Of a DNA stretch of 64,000 bases, positions 1 through 10,727 are shown piece after piece. Numbering within the stretch: position 1 is the first letter of the stretch; the number at the start of each line of letters is the position of its first letter. This DNA is from Pholiota molesta. Lineage: Eukaryota; Basidiomycota; Agaricomycetes; Agaricales; Strophariaceae. The stretch lies in NCBI GenBank assembly GCA_014925825.1, contig JACGCK010000041.1, positions 186,001-250,000 on the forward strand, in the 5' to 3' direction. The notes below the pieces were generated by a model. The model made no database searches and was not told the DNA's origin. It worked only from the letters and a program-made list of their open reading frames with translations. Position numbers and translations under genes: made by a program.

Positions 1-3
1 AAC

Positions 4-615
4 ATGGATGCCCCGTCATCCCCCACGTCCCCCACGATGCCCACGCCCGCAGCACACCTGCTCAACGACAAGGAGCGGCGCAGGAAGATGGCCAAGCTCA
101 CGCGCACGCTCGGCGAGAACATCCCGCCGGAGCTCGTCTTCCAGGACGCCCCGCGCCGCTCGCTCTCCGTCACCTACCACCCGCGCGCCGACCCCATCGC
201 GTCGCTCCAGCGGCCCTCCACGTTCCACCCGGTGGGCGCACCGCCGCCGTTGGCCGTCGCAGAGGTGCCGATCCCCGCCCCCCGCCCAGCGACTGCGGAC
301 CAGGCGACGAAGTCCACAAAACGTAGGCACCGTCCCCGCAGTCTTACCCTCGGCTCATCGTCCGCTATAGCCGCAGCCGCCGCTGCCCTGACGCGCGGCA
401 CGACGTCGATGGACGATCAGCCTCCACCCCCGCTGCCGATTCAGAAGAAGGAACTGCCGTTCACGTCCGTGCGGCCTGCGGCGTCTGTGACGCTGCAGGT
501 CCCTGCTGAGTCGACGGAGTTTGGGCGCCGGAAGGAGAGGGAGTGGAGCGGGGAGTGGAATCTCAAGGATATGGACGACGTCGCGAGGCGCCTGCGCGGG
601 CTGAAGGGGCGGTGA
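4..615 (+). CDS. Conserved basic low-complexity fungal protein (203 aa, possibly 5'-incomplete)
   Basis: The frame runs from an ATG four bases into the window to TGA and encodes 203 residues. A basic block around residues 24-33 (KERRRKMAKLTRTLGE) is followed by PPELVF. The middle is rich in Pro, Ala and Ser, with an RRHRPRSLTLG stretch and an Ala run near residue 120. The C-terminus is charged and ends DMDDVARRLRGLKGR. I recall this N-terminal basic helix plus short helical C-terminus from conserved Agaricomycete proteins of unknown function, but know no assigned role. There is no signal peptide or membrane segment. The ATG lies so close to the window edge, with an open frame before it, that it may be an internal Met. 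Real coding is supported by the strong GC bias and the single long frame. Confidence 0.6.
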   Translation: MDAPSSPTSPTMPTPAAHLLNDKERRRKMAKLTRTLGENIPPELVFQDAPRRSLSVTYHPRADPIASLQRPSTFHPVGAPPPLAVAEVPIPAPRPATADQATKSTKRRHRPRSLTLGSSSAIAAAAAALTRGTTSMDDQPPPPLPIQKKELPFTSVRPAASVTLQVPAESTEFGRRKEREWSGEWNLKDMDDVARRLRGLKGR

Positions 616-1302
616 AGGAAGCGACGTCACCATTCATCCACAGATCCACCATTCATCCCGGATCTAATCCGCAGTTGTCATTCATGCCCCCACGGGTTTC
701 TGCGATGCCTCACGACTTCCCGCCCAAAATCCATGCTCGCCTCGTCTATCTCCCATAGCTCTGGTTAGCGCTCGTTCCTTCTTCACTTTTTCTTTCTGCC
801 ACCACATCAGCTGCTGCTGCTTATCACGACGATTCTCCTTCTATCTTATGTTACCATCCATCTATAATATGTATGTATCTATCATTTCCATTCTTAATTA
901 TGTATGTACTACATCAATGTTACTCCATTCACCGCAGGCAATACCCACACAGCGCCTCATTGTGTATTAATATAGCAGGCATAGTACTTCGCATACATCC
1001 AAAGGACGACTCCGCATCAGTGGCCAGCACGGTGGGTGCCGCCTGTTTTTTTGGGAACAAAGCCACTCCCTAACCGGTGTTCAGACGCATCCTCTGACGG
1101 AATTTGAGAAGAGGCCATTGTCCTGCGTCTCGTCCAGAATCTCACATGTACAAATGGCAGGTTTATAAGGAGCAAAGTAGATATGGCTGCTCGTTATCTC
1201 GGCGCCTAGCTCTGTTCCTAGGGGCATTTTACAGGTGACGTTCTTTCCTTCGACTTTGATTCCTGCGAATCTAGCTACTCACTCCCGAAAAGTAGGACTG
1301 AG
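616..1302. other. Intergenic region without a gene
   Basis: This AT-richer stretch separates the GC-rich first gene from the F-box pseudogene. It holds only short unconvincing frames. The first 150 bases probably include the 3' UTR of the upstream gene. Confidence 0.5.
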
Positions 1303-2589
1303 ATGCCACCGGTGGTCCTCGAGCTTCCTACGGAGATTCTATGCGCCATCTTTGAGATCAGCGCCTCCCAGTTCTCGTTATCACCTTATCGCCGATACAT
1401 CCGGCGTCGACCGCAGAAACACCCCGGGCGCTTAGGCTACCTTTAAATTTCAACGTGACCGACTCTGATTTCTGTGCCCTGCCTTCGTTGAAAGCGCTTA
1501 CTCTCCACTGTCTTGCCCTCTCGCATGTGTGTTCGCGGTGGCAGGTCGCGGTCGACATGCAGTCGCTCTGGGCGCTTCTCCATCTCGGGCGCAATGCCGT
1601 CAAGAGACATTTGGAGCGCACCACCACGGCGGCCGGCCTTGCTCCCCCGCTCGAGCCCACTTCCTCTATTCCTGGATATCGCTGTCCAGGACCATCCTGC
1701 CGTCGAGCGCGACCGGACTGGCATCCGGGATGGGCTCCGCGCGCATGTCCACCGATGCCACTCGCTGCGCATCGCAGCCAGCGATCTAGAAACGTTATCA
1801 CCGACGTCTTCGACGCGTTCGTGGGGCACACCCTGTCTGAATCCCGCCGCCCGTCCCGCGGCCAGCAGAGATCGCCGCTGGCCCGGGTGTGTGTAGTGCA
1901 GACGGCGACGACGCGGGCCCGCCCGTCCGTCCGTCCTTCCCGTCCGACCTGGGTTTATTGGTCGCGCCGCGCCTCGTCGCGCTGCGCGGCTATCTCTGCG
2001 TACCCGCGCTGGCGGCTGCGGGAGGTGTTCCTCGAAGACATCGGTCTTTCGTACCACAGCCATTTTCGGCTGTTCGTGCGGACCACGGCGGCGCGGCTGG
2101 TCCTGCACCGCATCGGGATCCCTGGTGGGACGCCGTATGTGCGGCGGGTGGTGCACCAGGGAGGGTCGTCGGTCGTGGCGCTGGTGGTGTCCGAGCTTCG
2201 GTGTCTCGGGCCAGACTCGGAGGGGGAGGAGAAACAGGTTCGCTACTCCACGTTCTTCGCGCTGAGTCTCTGTCCGAACCTGCAAGAGCTCGAGCTTGCC
2301 GGCCTGGATGAGCAGGCGTTCGCGGGCTTGCTAGCGTTCCTACGCCCGCCCCCGGTGCTCGTTTTCTGGGAGCTTCGCAAGCTCATTCATTATACGCGGG
2401 ATGGATATTTGTAGACGAGATGGTGTGCTGACGATGGCGTCAGCGTTTCCGGCGGTGAGTGAGATGGTGTTGGGGAGTACGGTTTCCGGTACTGGTGTTC
2501 TGGTTTATGATACTTGGGTGTCGCTGGATGGGGTGTGGCCGCAGTTGCACGAAATTGTATTGGGTGGAGAAGTAGTTAGACGGTGGTAA
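1303..2589 (+). pseudogene. F-box protein gene with its frame broken several times
   Basis: An ATG at 1303 opens an F-box of the Agaricomycete type (LELPTEILCAIFEIS). That frame stops at about 1446. The continuation LSHVCSRWQVAV, typical of the second half of this F-box, lies in another frame from 1455. PLPLFLDIAVQD follows in a third position near 1660, then PRLVALRGYLCVPAL near 1960, REVFLEDIGLSYHSHFRLF near 2025-2070, and finally an LRR-like tail (CPNLQELELAG, then FPAVSEMVLG) to 2589. All pieces are in the expected order and orientation, so this is one gene with at least four frame changes. F-box proteins of this family recruit substrates to SCF ubiquitin ligases. It may be a decayed copy or a victim of base-call errors; the number of shifts favours decay. 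Confidence 0.65.
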
Positions 2590-3389
2590 TTGTTTAGTGG
2601 AACTGAAATACGATTTATGGTTGATGCTGCGGTATGATTCATTGACATGAAAGCCGTGTACTTAGTCTTTGTGGTCATTGGAAGAGTCATCATATGTTTC
2701 CGATGTTGTTTTTTGCACGTCTGTCTTATTACGATGTTTTCGGTTACTTTACCGTCCTTATCTTTGCTCTTATCGCAAGATCGAAAGCCATATAGAGGGC
2801 AGCAGCCTTGAAACGTTGAACGTAAGTTGTTCGTGTTCTTTGAAAGTATCTATGCCAATTGAATGATTTTCCAGAGAGAATATGCTACCTATGACGCACA
2901 CATACATATGTAACGACGCTATAGAACGCATCCTTCAGTGATCTATAAATAGCATATGTATTCGATGCATCATGCCGTTAGAAATCCCTACTTAAATCTC
3001 TACGTATGTAGGATGAACTACGCCTCGTATTTATTCTGGAAGTTTGGTATCAAAGTAAGCCTAGAATACTTCGGACGAACGTGCGTTGTACTCAGCGCAC
3101 TGCATGAGTTACTAAGTATAAGTACGCTGTCCATCAAGGTAGACAGACATCAACAAGCCTTGGGAATGTATCAGTGAGAAGAGGGAGTTCTCGCAGTGAG
3201 CTGAGGCTAAAATTACGCGTGGGACCACGTGCCCGCATGGATGGTTCATTTACCTCGGCAAACGGGATGATATCCATACCAAATCCATACAGACCTATTT
3301 CTCCCACTATCGGGGAGCTGAAGAAGCAGGACTATCTGCTCCTGGTAAATGGAGAAGACATCGGATCTTTGCGTGCTAAAACCGCACCA
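2590..3389. other. Intergenic region without a gene
   Basis: AT-rich spacer between the F-box pseudogene and the transporter. It contains one example (about 2807-2827) of the TTGAAACGTTGAACGT-type motif that recurs in other spacers. Short frames at 2956-3398 resemble no family I know and lie in the transporter's upstream region. Confidence 0.45.
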
Positions 3390-3395
3390 TATAAG
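3390..3395 (+). promoter_or_regulatory. TATA-like element of the GIT1-like transporter
   Basis: TATAAG lies 86 bases before the ATG at 3481, a usual distance for a fungal TATA element. It supports that start codon, which is itself preceded directly by an in-frame TAA. Confidence 0.35.
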
Positions 3396-3480
3396 TAGGT
3401 GAAAGCATCGGCGACGTTGACATCCTTCCCTTCCCTCCATTTCACTATCGGAGCGCATTGTTGGTGTTAATCTGCTGTAA

Positions 3481-6299
3481 ATGCCTTTATTTTCGAAAGA
3501 GCAATTGCGCCATGTCTCTCTCATCTTTGCGTGAGCATCCGTCGACTCGTCTATATTATCGCAGGAATGCCCTGACTCTCGGACGTTTGTGTTGTCTCTT
3601 GCTCTTTCTAGATGTGGGACGGCACTGTTCTCAGATGGTACGATTATTATGATATGAGCTTCATAGAGGCTCATTACCTCTTTTACAGGATACGGAAATA
3701 GTGTCATTGGAAATGGTGAGCTATCCCAAAAAACATTCCATCTGGCTCATACCCTCACTAACCGCCTCCCATCAGTTAATACATGTGTGTACCATTCATG
3801 CGCGCTAGCGCTAGCGATGATGCAGTGCGAGAGTTGATGGGTTACAGTATTAACCCGGATATACGGGTCGAATCAGCTCAGCCAACACGACTACAGCAGG
3901 ACTTTGACCAGCTTGACTTTTGCCGGAACGGCGGTGGGGATGTTGATATTTGGTGAGGGCAAGGCGGAACATTCGGTTGTGCTTTCTCTAACTCCTAGAA
4001 CGTTCAACAGGGTACATCTCCGATAAGATTGGGCGGAAATTTGGAATGGTAAGTACAAGCTCATCAATTCAAGAAGTCTCCCCGAGTCAAGTCTGGGTGA
4101 TATTGTAGATGGCCGCCGCTGCAATCGTCGCGCTGTTTTCGGGGTTATCGGCGGCATCTTCAGGTGCGCACGGTAGTATAGGCGGGCTGTTGAGCATGCT
4201 CGGCGCCATGAGGTATGAGGTATTCGCTGATTCTCCTCGAGCATTTTGTTTATCTTGAGATAGGTTCCTTCTCGGAATTGGTATTGGCGCCGAATATCCC
4301 TGCGGATCCGTCTCTGCGTCTGAGCAGTCAGAAGGCCCATTGATCAGTAAACGCGCCCAGCATCGGTGGTTCGCACTGGCTACAAGTAAGCGAACAAAGC
4401 TTGCGACAGTTATTTGCCATTTTTCTCATACCTACGCGCTCTAGACACTATGATCGACTTGGGATTCGTTATGGGGTGCTTTGTTCCATTTGTTTTGTTC
4501 AAAATGTGAGCAAATTTACTTGTAATTTACGAAGCGGCGCGGGTGTTCATATTTGCGCTAGATTTGGGGATAATCATCTGCGGGCCGTATGGCGTCTCTC
4601 TCTTGGCCTTGGAATCGTTCCCGCTGTAGCCGTATTTTTCTGGCGTCTGAATATGGAGGAGCCCGCGAGATATAAGCGTGACTCCATGAAGTTTGCGAGG
4701 ATCCCATATCTTCTCATCTTTCGCCGTTATGGAGTAAGGTTGATCGGTATCTCGGCCGTTTGGTGCGTACTACGTTGTATCAAGCTTCGAAGAGTGTTTC
4801 TGACCTCATTAATCATGCCTCCTTTTGTTTTTTACATGTAGGTTTTTATATAACTTGATTGTGTATGGAGCATCTTTTTCCTTTCCTTAAACGGCTTCAA
4901 CTTAACTCATAGCGCAATGCAATGCTCTTCCTTTATAGATATCCAGTAAGTATAGATCAATCCTTGCAATTCGATGATGCTGACTACTCACAATGCAGTT
5001 CGGTCTCTACTCATCCATTGTTGTCAACAAGTAGGTTCCATTTTCATATTTTTTGCCACTCTATTCATTCTGACATGCACTAGCATTACCGGCGGTGCTT
5101 CTGATCTTACCATAGTGTTGGGATGGGCCACTGTAATCAAGTGCGCAGTTTTCCATCTCTATCTTTCCTCGAACTGGAACGCTGAGCCCATTCGCCAGTC
5201 TGTTCTACTTACCCGGCAGCCTTGTTGGAGCGTTCATTGTGGATTATCTTGGGGCCAGAAATACGATGGTAAACATGACTGCAATCTCGCTTCGCTTCCG
5301 GAGTTCGTCTACTAAAAATGCTCTACCCCGAAAAGATTACAGGGCTTGTGCTACAGGCAATCATTGGCTTTATTATGAGCGCTCTATATGCTAAGTATGT
5401 TCGATTTTAGCCGCTATCTATCAGGGTATTAACCGAATATATAATCCCTCAGACTTACGGTACACGTTGGTGCATTTGCTGTAAGTCTCAGGCGCTCGAA
5501 AGTCATAAAAAACACCCGTCAAAGGGACCCGCTCATTTCTCTGAACAACTCAGGTCGTTTATGGGATATTCCTGTCCTTCGGCGAGCTTGGTACGTCGAC
5601 AGAACACACGCAGTACTCAGATCGCTTCTGATATTCGTTCGTGTAGGACCCGGTAACTGTATAGGACTGTTGGCCAGTAAATCCAGCCCAACCGCAGTCA
5701 GAGGGCAGTTTTACGGCATTGCCGCTGCTATAGGGAAGCTAGGAGCGTTTGTTGGGACATGGAGTACGTGGAATTGCTCTCCCATGTCATCGATCGTCGA
5801 TTCACACAATCAAATTTAATTCCTTCAGTGTTCCCGCCTATCATCGATGGTATGTCCGCCACATCAACGCGTTAGTGGTACTGATCGATAAACTATTGAT
5901 TAGCATTCGGTGGTCCCGATTCGGCGAGAGGAAACACTGGACCATTCTGGATTGGAAGCGGTATGAACGGATGGTTTGCATTCTTTGTTGATATATTTTA
6001 ACCAGATGATGGATTTTGTAGGAGTTGCCATACTAAGCGCCCTTATTACGATCCTTTTCGTAAAACCTTTGACGGTCGATGGTATGGAGAAAGAGGATGT
6101 CCTAGTACGTTATTTTAATTTTTACGCACCAAATTCTCTATTTGCTGAGTTGCATGCCTAGTTCCGAGAATATCTTGAAGCCAACGGTTATGACACGTCA
6201 TCAATGGGCTTGCCAGGCGAAGACACCAGCTCTGCCAGCGATATCGCAATCGCTGAGGAAAAAGACGAGAAGAAATACTCGAAGGAGTCTGCTGCATGA
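3481..6299 (+). CDS. GIT1-like MFS permease (glycerophosphodiester or phosphate-ester type)
   Basis: Hand splicing gives one continuous reading of about 500 residues through at least 15 exons. The start reads [12 protein letters not shown] and leads into [19 protein letters not shown], the first helix region of the GIT1 branch. Then come [12 protein letters not shown] (the MFS loop 2-3 signature), [56 protein letters not shown] and [15 protein letters not shown], ending [10 protein letters not shown] at TGA 6297-6299. Exons 4 (3776-3788) and 5 (3826-3840) are only 13 and 15 bases, yet both are needed to keep phase. The family imports glycerophosphoinositol, glycerophosphocholine or phosphate across the plasma membrane by proton symport; the substrate here is inferred from family only. 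No frame break was found. Confidence 0.82.
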
Positions 6300-6545
6300 T
6301 CACTTAATGACCTTACGATATGAAATGCTCGAATGTGATGTGATTTATTCTGAACCTGGCCTCAGACAAACGCCCATCGCTAATTATGTACATGAAACGA
6401 CCATCTACTTACTTATATACGTTCTTGCACTGTCACCTTTTGGAAATAGGTCAACGACTGTCGGCTACCATTAAAAACATAACAAAAGTGTAAATTTTGC
6501 AATTGGGTGATATTGATATCCTACTTGGGTTATGGCCGTGAGTGT

Positions 6546-8072
6546 CTACCAGCCCCATGCAGCACGGCGCACCTCCGCAGATTCTTTTTCTTCAAATCTT
6601 ACAGTCACTTCGTCGTTGACTAATTTCCGTACTTCAGATACCAACAAACCTCTATCAACATGTTCCGCCACCATATCAATCTCTGAATCCGAATCATCCT
6701 CCTGTAACGTGAACCACATGAGAATGACCTCCTTGATGGTACTCGTTGGACTCTTCAAATCTAGCCACCGGCTAGAAGCAAAAACTCTCTCGATGAACTG
6801 AAACCCGCCATGTCGCCGGAGTGGACTCTCCACCATAAAGGTAAGGCTTTCAAGTCTTGGGGCATACGCAACGAGCGGCTCGATGTCACTTCTGATCGGC
6901 GTGCGTCCAAAATGTTCGGGCCTGGAGTTATACGCCTGGCCGCCAAGAAAGTACAAGCCCAGTGTGAGCTTTGTTATCGCAGGCGCGGACAACAGAGCGG
7001 CGTGAACTACGGTGATGGCGGGAGAATCGCGCCACACGGTGTCCGCTAGATCTGACGCGAGCGATAATGTACGCAAAGCGGGCAGCCGAAGGTTGTCGAA
7101 GACTGCCTTCAATGGGTTTTGTCCTGTGGCTCTCCAATTCACAACGGAGGCGCTTATGTCGAGTGAAAAGGCATGAGGCAGGGTGCTTACGGGCGGACGA
7201 ACGTAGGTTTCGATGTCGTTGTCCGTTAAGCCGAGGTGAAAAGAGCCCGATTGTAGAGCGCGTAGCGATCGAATGAAGGAGAACCAAGTATTCAACTCTA
7301 GACACATTGAATGCATTGAGAGGTGAGTTAAGGTAGACCACTTGTGGAGAGGGTTTGCCAGATCCTCGCGTCGAAGTTGGGTGTGCTCGATAACAAGATG
7401 TCGAAGTGTTGAATGGGTCTGGGTGAGGACGGATGTCAAATATTGATGACGAGCATCATTTCCTTCGAGTACCGATTCAGAAGACCATATAGCGACTATG
7501 GTATGGGCATTGGGGTGGACTTGGACCACATATCCCGCTTCCGTGCGTCGTTGGACGAGATATCGGTAGAGCCGTCCAATGCTGATGTATTGTGCTGAGG
7601 ACGTCAGCTCCAGGAGAAACTCAGAGGCGGATTTCGAGAGACGGCCTCGTCGATAGTGTGAACCGACAGTCTGCCGCAGCTCGACTTGGAGATACGGAGC
7701 CGTTAAACCTAGATTTCGCTTCCACCATTTCAACCATTCCAAGCGACGCAGGAACACTTTCGGATCCCATGTAAATAGACGCCCATTCGAATGCCAGTTG
7801 AGAGGGAGTTCGAAACGGAGGTGAGACCAGAGAGAAGGATTGGAGAGCGCCACTGCTCTCCAGTTCGCGCAGACCTGGCAGAGCAGCATTGGCGCGATTG
7901 TGGTGTTTGGCTGCATGAGTACGTGCGCAATAGACTGGTCGACACAGTGGGAGAAAATTTTGCAGAGAATTTCGATGGGGAGTTCGTTTATCGGGCTTCG
8001 AGTTGGACTGAGCTCGTTCATCGTGTTGTAGATAGGGAGGAGCGTACTCAAAGCGTACTGGGAGTGTAGCAA
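6546..8072 (-). CDS. F-box/LRR-like protein (508 aa)
   Basis: A single uninterrupted exon. The F-box is near residues 30-75 (NELPIEILCKIFSHCVD, then LLCQVCANWRAVALSNPSLW). After it come irregular leucine-rich repeats through residue 450 (for example LRHLVIEHTQLRREDL, LPALRTLSLAS, ITKLTLGLYFL, PRLESLTFMVESPL). A charged tail includes EEDDSDSEIDM-like residues. This is the standard layout of the expanded Agaricomycete F-box family, which binds Skp1 through the F-box and substrates through the repeats. An internal Met at residue 18 (MNELSP) is an equally likely start. It is convergent with the upstream transporter, with about 250 bases between the stops. Its target is unknown. Confidence 0.85.
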   Translation of the reverse strand: MLHSQYALSTLLPIYNTMNELSPTRSPINELPIEILCKIFSHCVDQSIAHVLMQPNTTIAPMLLCQVCANWRAVALSNPSLWSHLRFELPLNWHSNGRLFTWDPKVFLRRLEWLKWWKRNLGLTAPYLQVELRQTVGSHYRRGRLSKSASEFLLELTSSAQYISIGRLYRYLVQRRTEAGYVVQVHPNAHTIVAIWSSESVLEGNDARHQYLTSVLTQTHSTLRHLVIEHTQLRREDLANPLHKWSTLTHLSMHSMCLELNTWFSFIRSLRALQSGSFHLGLTDNDIETYVRPPVSTLPHAFSLDISASVVNWRATGQNPLKAVFDNLRLPALRTLSLASDLADTVWRDSPAITVVHAALLSAPAITKLTLGLYFLGGQAYNSRPEHFGRTPIRSDIEPLVAYAPRLESLTFMVESPLRRHGGFQFIERVFASSRWLDLKSPTSTIKEVILMWFTLQEDDSDSEIDMVAEHVDRGLLVSEVRKLVNDEVTVRFEEKESAEVRRAAWGW

Positions 8073-8159
8073 TCATTAGCACACAACATGAATTTATTGT
8101 GGGAACTTTGGCTCTGGATCTGAATTATTAAACTCCGCATATCATTGACACCCGAAGCC

Positions 8160-8240
8160 ACCGGCACCATTGACATTGAACATTCTGTACGGTGACTTGA
8201 CGTTGAACGTTGACTCTTGAAGCTTGATTCTTGATGCTAG
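8160..8240. repeat. Low-complexity TTGA/AACGTT-type repeat tract
   Basis: A run of TTGACATTGAACATT, TTGACGTTGAACGTTGACTCTTGAAGCTTGATTCTTGATG composition between two divergent gene ends. It belongs to the degenerate motif that recurs at about 2807, 14240, 26980-27100, 30160 and 43440-43620. Confidence 0.5.
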
Positions 8241-8365
8241 CAGCTTGGGCAGACACATTGCCGCTTCAATGAACTTCCAGGTAAAAATATTCTTGAAGAC
8301 TACTTTTGTATCATGCTAAGCAAATGCCAAGGAATTTTTTTACAACCATATCGACAGGAGTCTAA

Positions 8366-9608
8366 CTATATCCTGGCGTCCCTAGCTTCATACTCTGGCG
8401 GCGAGTCTGCGATGTCGATAGTCCGATTGTCCACATCCCCGGCCAGCGCTGTATTAAGCAGGGGCCTTTCCTTTATCTCCATAACGATAGCTCTTAGTAA
8501 CATGACCTCCTCCAAAATAGCGCTTTGTGATCGCAGCTCAGGTGCACTTTCCTGAAAATGTGTGGACCTCTGACTCGTAGATACCGTGGCGTCACCGATG
8601 TCATTAGCTTGATTTTCCAAATTCGTTTTACTGGAACGCTCTCCCTGGGGAGCATCCATCGGACCTGGCGCCACTCACTTCTCGAGAAGTGCCCTGGAGG
8701 TCTGGTTGGAACCAACAGGCCTCGCAGCTGAGGTTGGGTTCGAAAGGTTTGGATGCGTGGAATTGGAAATGATAGGGAATGCCACTGGATATTCAGAGCC
8801 CGGCTTGTCGTACCTTTTTCGCCTGCAGAAGAAGAAAATAATGACAATTGTAAGGAATATAATCCCCCCTATGATTCCTCCTATGATTACACCGATAGAT
8901 GTCTTTGATAAGTGCCGTGGCTCTCCGGTGCTGACATTGCTGATTTGTGTAGTGCTTTGGGTAGAAGGTGAAATTCCGATGCTGGTAGAAGCGAAATCCA
9001 CGCTAGTAGTAGTGGGTGTTATGGCGGCCCCGTTGGTATTTGTGCTGAGGTCAGAGCTGGGAGTAAATGGTGTAGGGGATGACGAAAAGATAGTAGGCGA
9101 CGACTTAATCGAGACTGTAAGCGTCTGCGTTGTGGTAGTGGTGAGCTCCGACGTTGGAGTTAGTTCGCTCCCCGACGGTACGTTAATCACTGGCAGCGAA
9201 TCAGAAAATGGCGATATAGAAGCAGTGGGATTTGAAGGAGGTGTGTTGCGGGTTAGAGATACGCTGGTGGTGGGATCCACCGTGCCGTCTGACTCAATAA
9301 TTAGAGGTTCAAATAGTTGTCTATATTCTGAGGAATACATATCTATTATTGATCAGATGTCTATGCATTGTTATTTCAGCTACAACTTACTGGAATGTTG
9401 ACTGATTGTTTTATAGTATCGATAATTGTTGGAGCGCCAAAAGCTGAAGTACTGATATCGTGTAAGTTATTAAAATAAACGCTCTTAAGATGACTCATAC
9501 CCAAATTCTTGCTTGAAATAGTGAGAATTGAGGGAGGCAAAGGGGAATTTGAAAGAGTGTGAGAAGTCTAATAATCCTAGACATTGACTTCTGCGGCAGA
9601 TTGACCAT
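8366..9608 (-). CDS. Single-pass membrane protein with Ser/Thr-rich ectodomain
   Basis: The start at 9608 gives MVNLPQKSMSRIIRLL then a hydrophobic stretch (LTLFQIPLCLPQFSLF) that looks like a signal peptide. Two introns (after IW, and before MYSSEYRQLFEP) lead to a Ser/Thr/Pro-rich ectodomain (about 9300-8920), probably O-glycosylated. One transmembrane helix follows (GVIIGGIIGGIIFLTIVIIF) with a basic CRRKRYDK stop-transfer. A 48-base intron then bypasses the apparent stop at 8675 and joins a cytosolic tail with a helical segment (ILEEVMLLRAIVMEIKE) and a closing SPPEYE. Agaricomycetes have many such proteins with a helix-rich tail ending in a PPxY-like motif; function is unknown. The two 5' exons are my weakest joins, though they keep phase. 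Confidence 0.65.
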
Positions 9609-10727
9609 GCCAACTACGACTCGATAGTGGGAAGGTGAGGAAAAAGTGGATGTTAGGGAAAATGAGTAGGGTTTATATATACGAGGCCTAAATCTGTCAT
9701 GATTGCTCAGCCATTTCATCACTCAGTATTGAGCGCCAGCAACGATGATCAGAGTGAAAATAGTAATAGAAATTTTGATGATATAACTATAGTAGGTGAC
9801 TTGCCGTGCGGAAGCAACTCAGGCTAAGAAAGCCCAGGAATTTGTACACTGTGAATTCCGGAGATTTTTGCGACTATTTTTCAGAATCAATGTGATCACC
9901 TAAACCATAGGAGCAGAATATTTCAATCAGAAGGATGTTAATCCGAGCTCATATAAGTCGTGTAACAGGAAAATAGAAAGATAGAATCAGGTTGTGATAT
10001 CCAAGTAACAGTTCCAACCTGATTCTATCTTCCTGTTACTTTGATGTCCATCACACACAAAGGCCATCAGCTCTACCATCTCAATGAGGACTCTCAGCAA
10101 CCGGATCTCCTCAGAAACGTCTTGTTTTAAGTATATTCATAATTCGAAATATAGAACAAACGAAATATTTTGCAGTAGAGTCATAGGCGCTCATAGCGCT
10201 TACTTGATGTTGCCGGATCGTCCCCAAATACTCCCAAGACCTGACAGTACGAGTCGCAAATATTTGCGCAGGAAACGATCAGCAGCCAATATAAATTATA
10301 CGGACAAAATCAACACGAAGATCGATTCGTTCGAGGATATTTTGGAATGGCATATTGACGGAGGCAACAATCACTGGAGAGGTTCCTCAAAAGATGGCGC
10401 ATTATTCTGATGCGTGCTTATATTGTTGATGGATAGAAAAGCTAGGCTTACAAGCGTCATCCCCCAACTTGGCGGATGGAAAGTACAAGTCGGCGAGACG
10501 AAGCATGTGTGTACGTAGATCATTTCCTTATACTCATGACAAGAAAAGGTATTGAAATACTCAATGATTTGTCTCCTTGGATCACCTTGTATTTTCTTTA
10601 AGCTTGCAGGACGCGATACCACGCCTTCGTCTATAATACACCGACACAAATTAAATAACAGCCGTAGCATAAAATACACCTCCAACCTCTTCACCCTCCC
10701 ACCCACCCTCCCACACACAAACACCCC
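9609..10727. other. Intergenic region with one imperfect hairpin
   Basis: No convincing gene. The only structure is the inverted repeat at 9962-10039. The last 100 bases next to ACH1 are C-rich (CCCTCCCACCC) and are probably its 3' UTR. Confidence 0.5.
9962..10039. repeat. Inverted repeat with about 24-base arms
   Basis: AGATAGAATCAGGTT (9979-9993) is matched exactly by AACCTGATTCTATCT (10016-10030). The outer parts GTAACAGGAA (9962-9971) and TTCCTGTTAC (10030-10039) also pair. The left arm carries about 8 extra bases (AATAGAA-type) that would bulge out. The loop is 22 bases. Confidence 0.7.

Noticed and set aside
1443..2285. A 280-residue antisense frame over the F-box pseudogene
   Set aside because: It is a by-product of GC-rich third positions on the other strand. 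It has no domain, and the plus strand carries the ordered F-box pieces.
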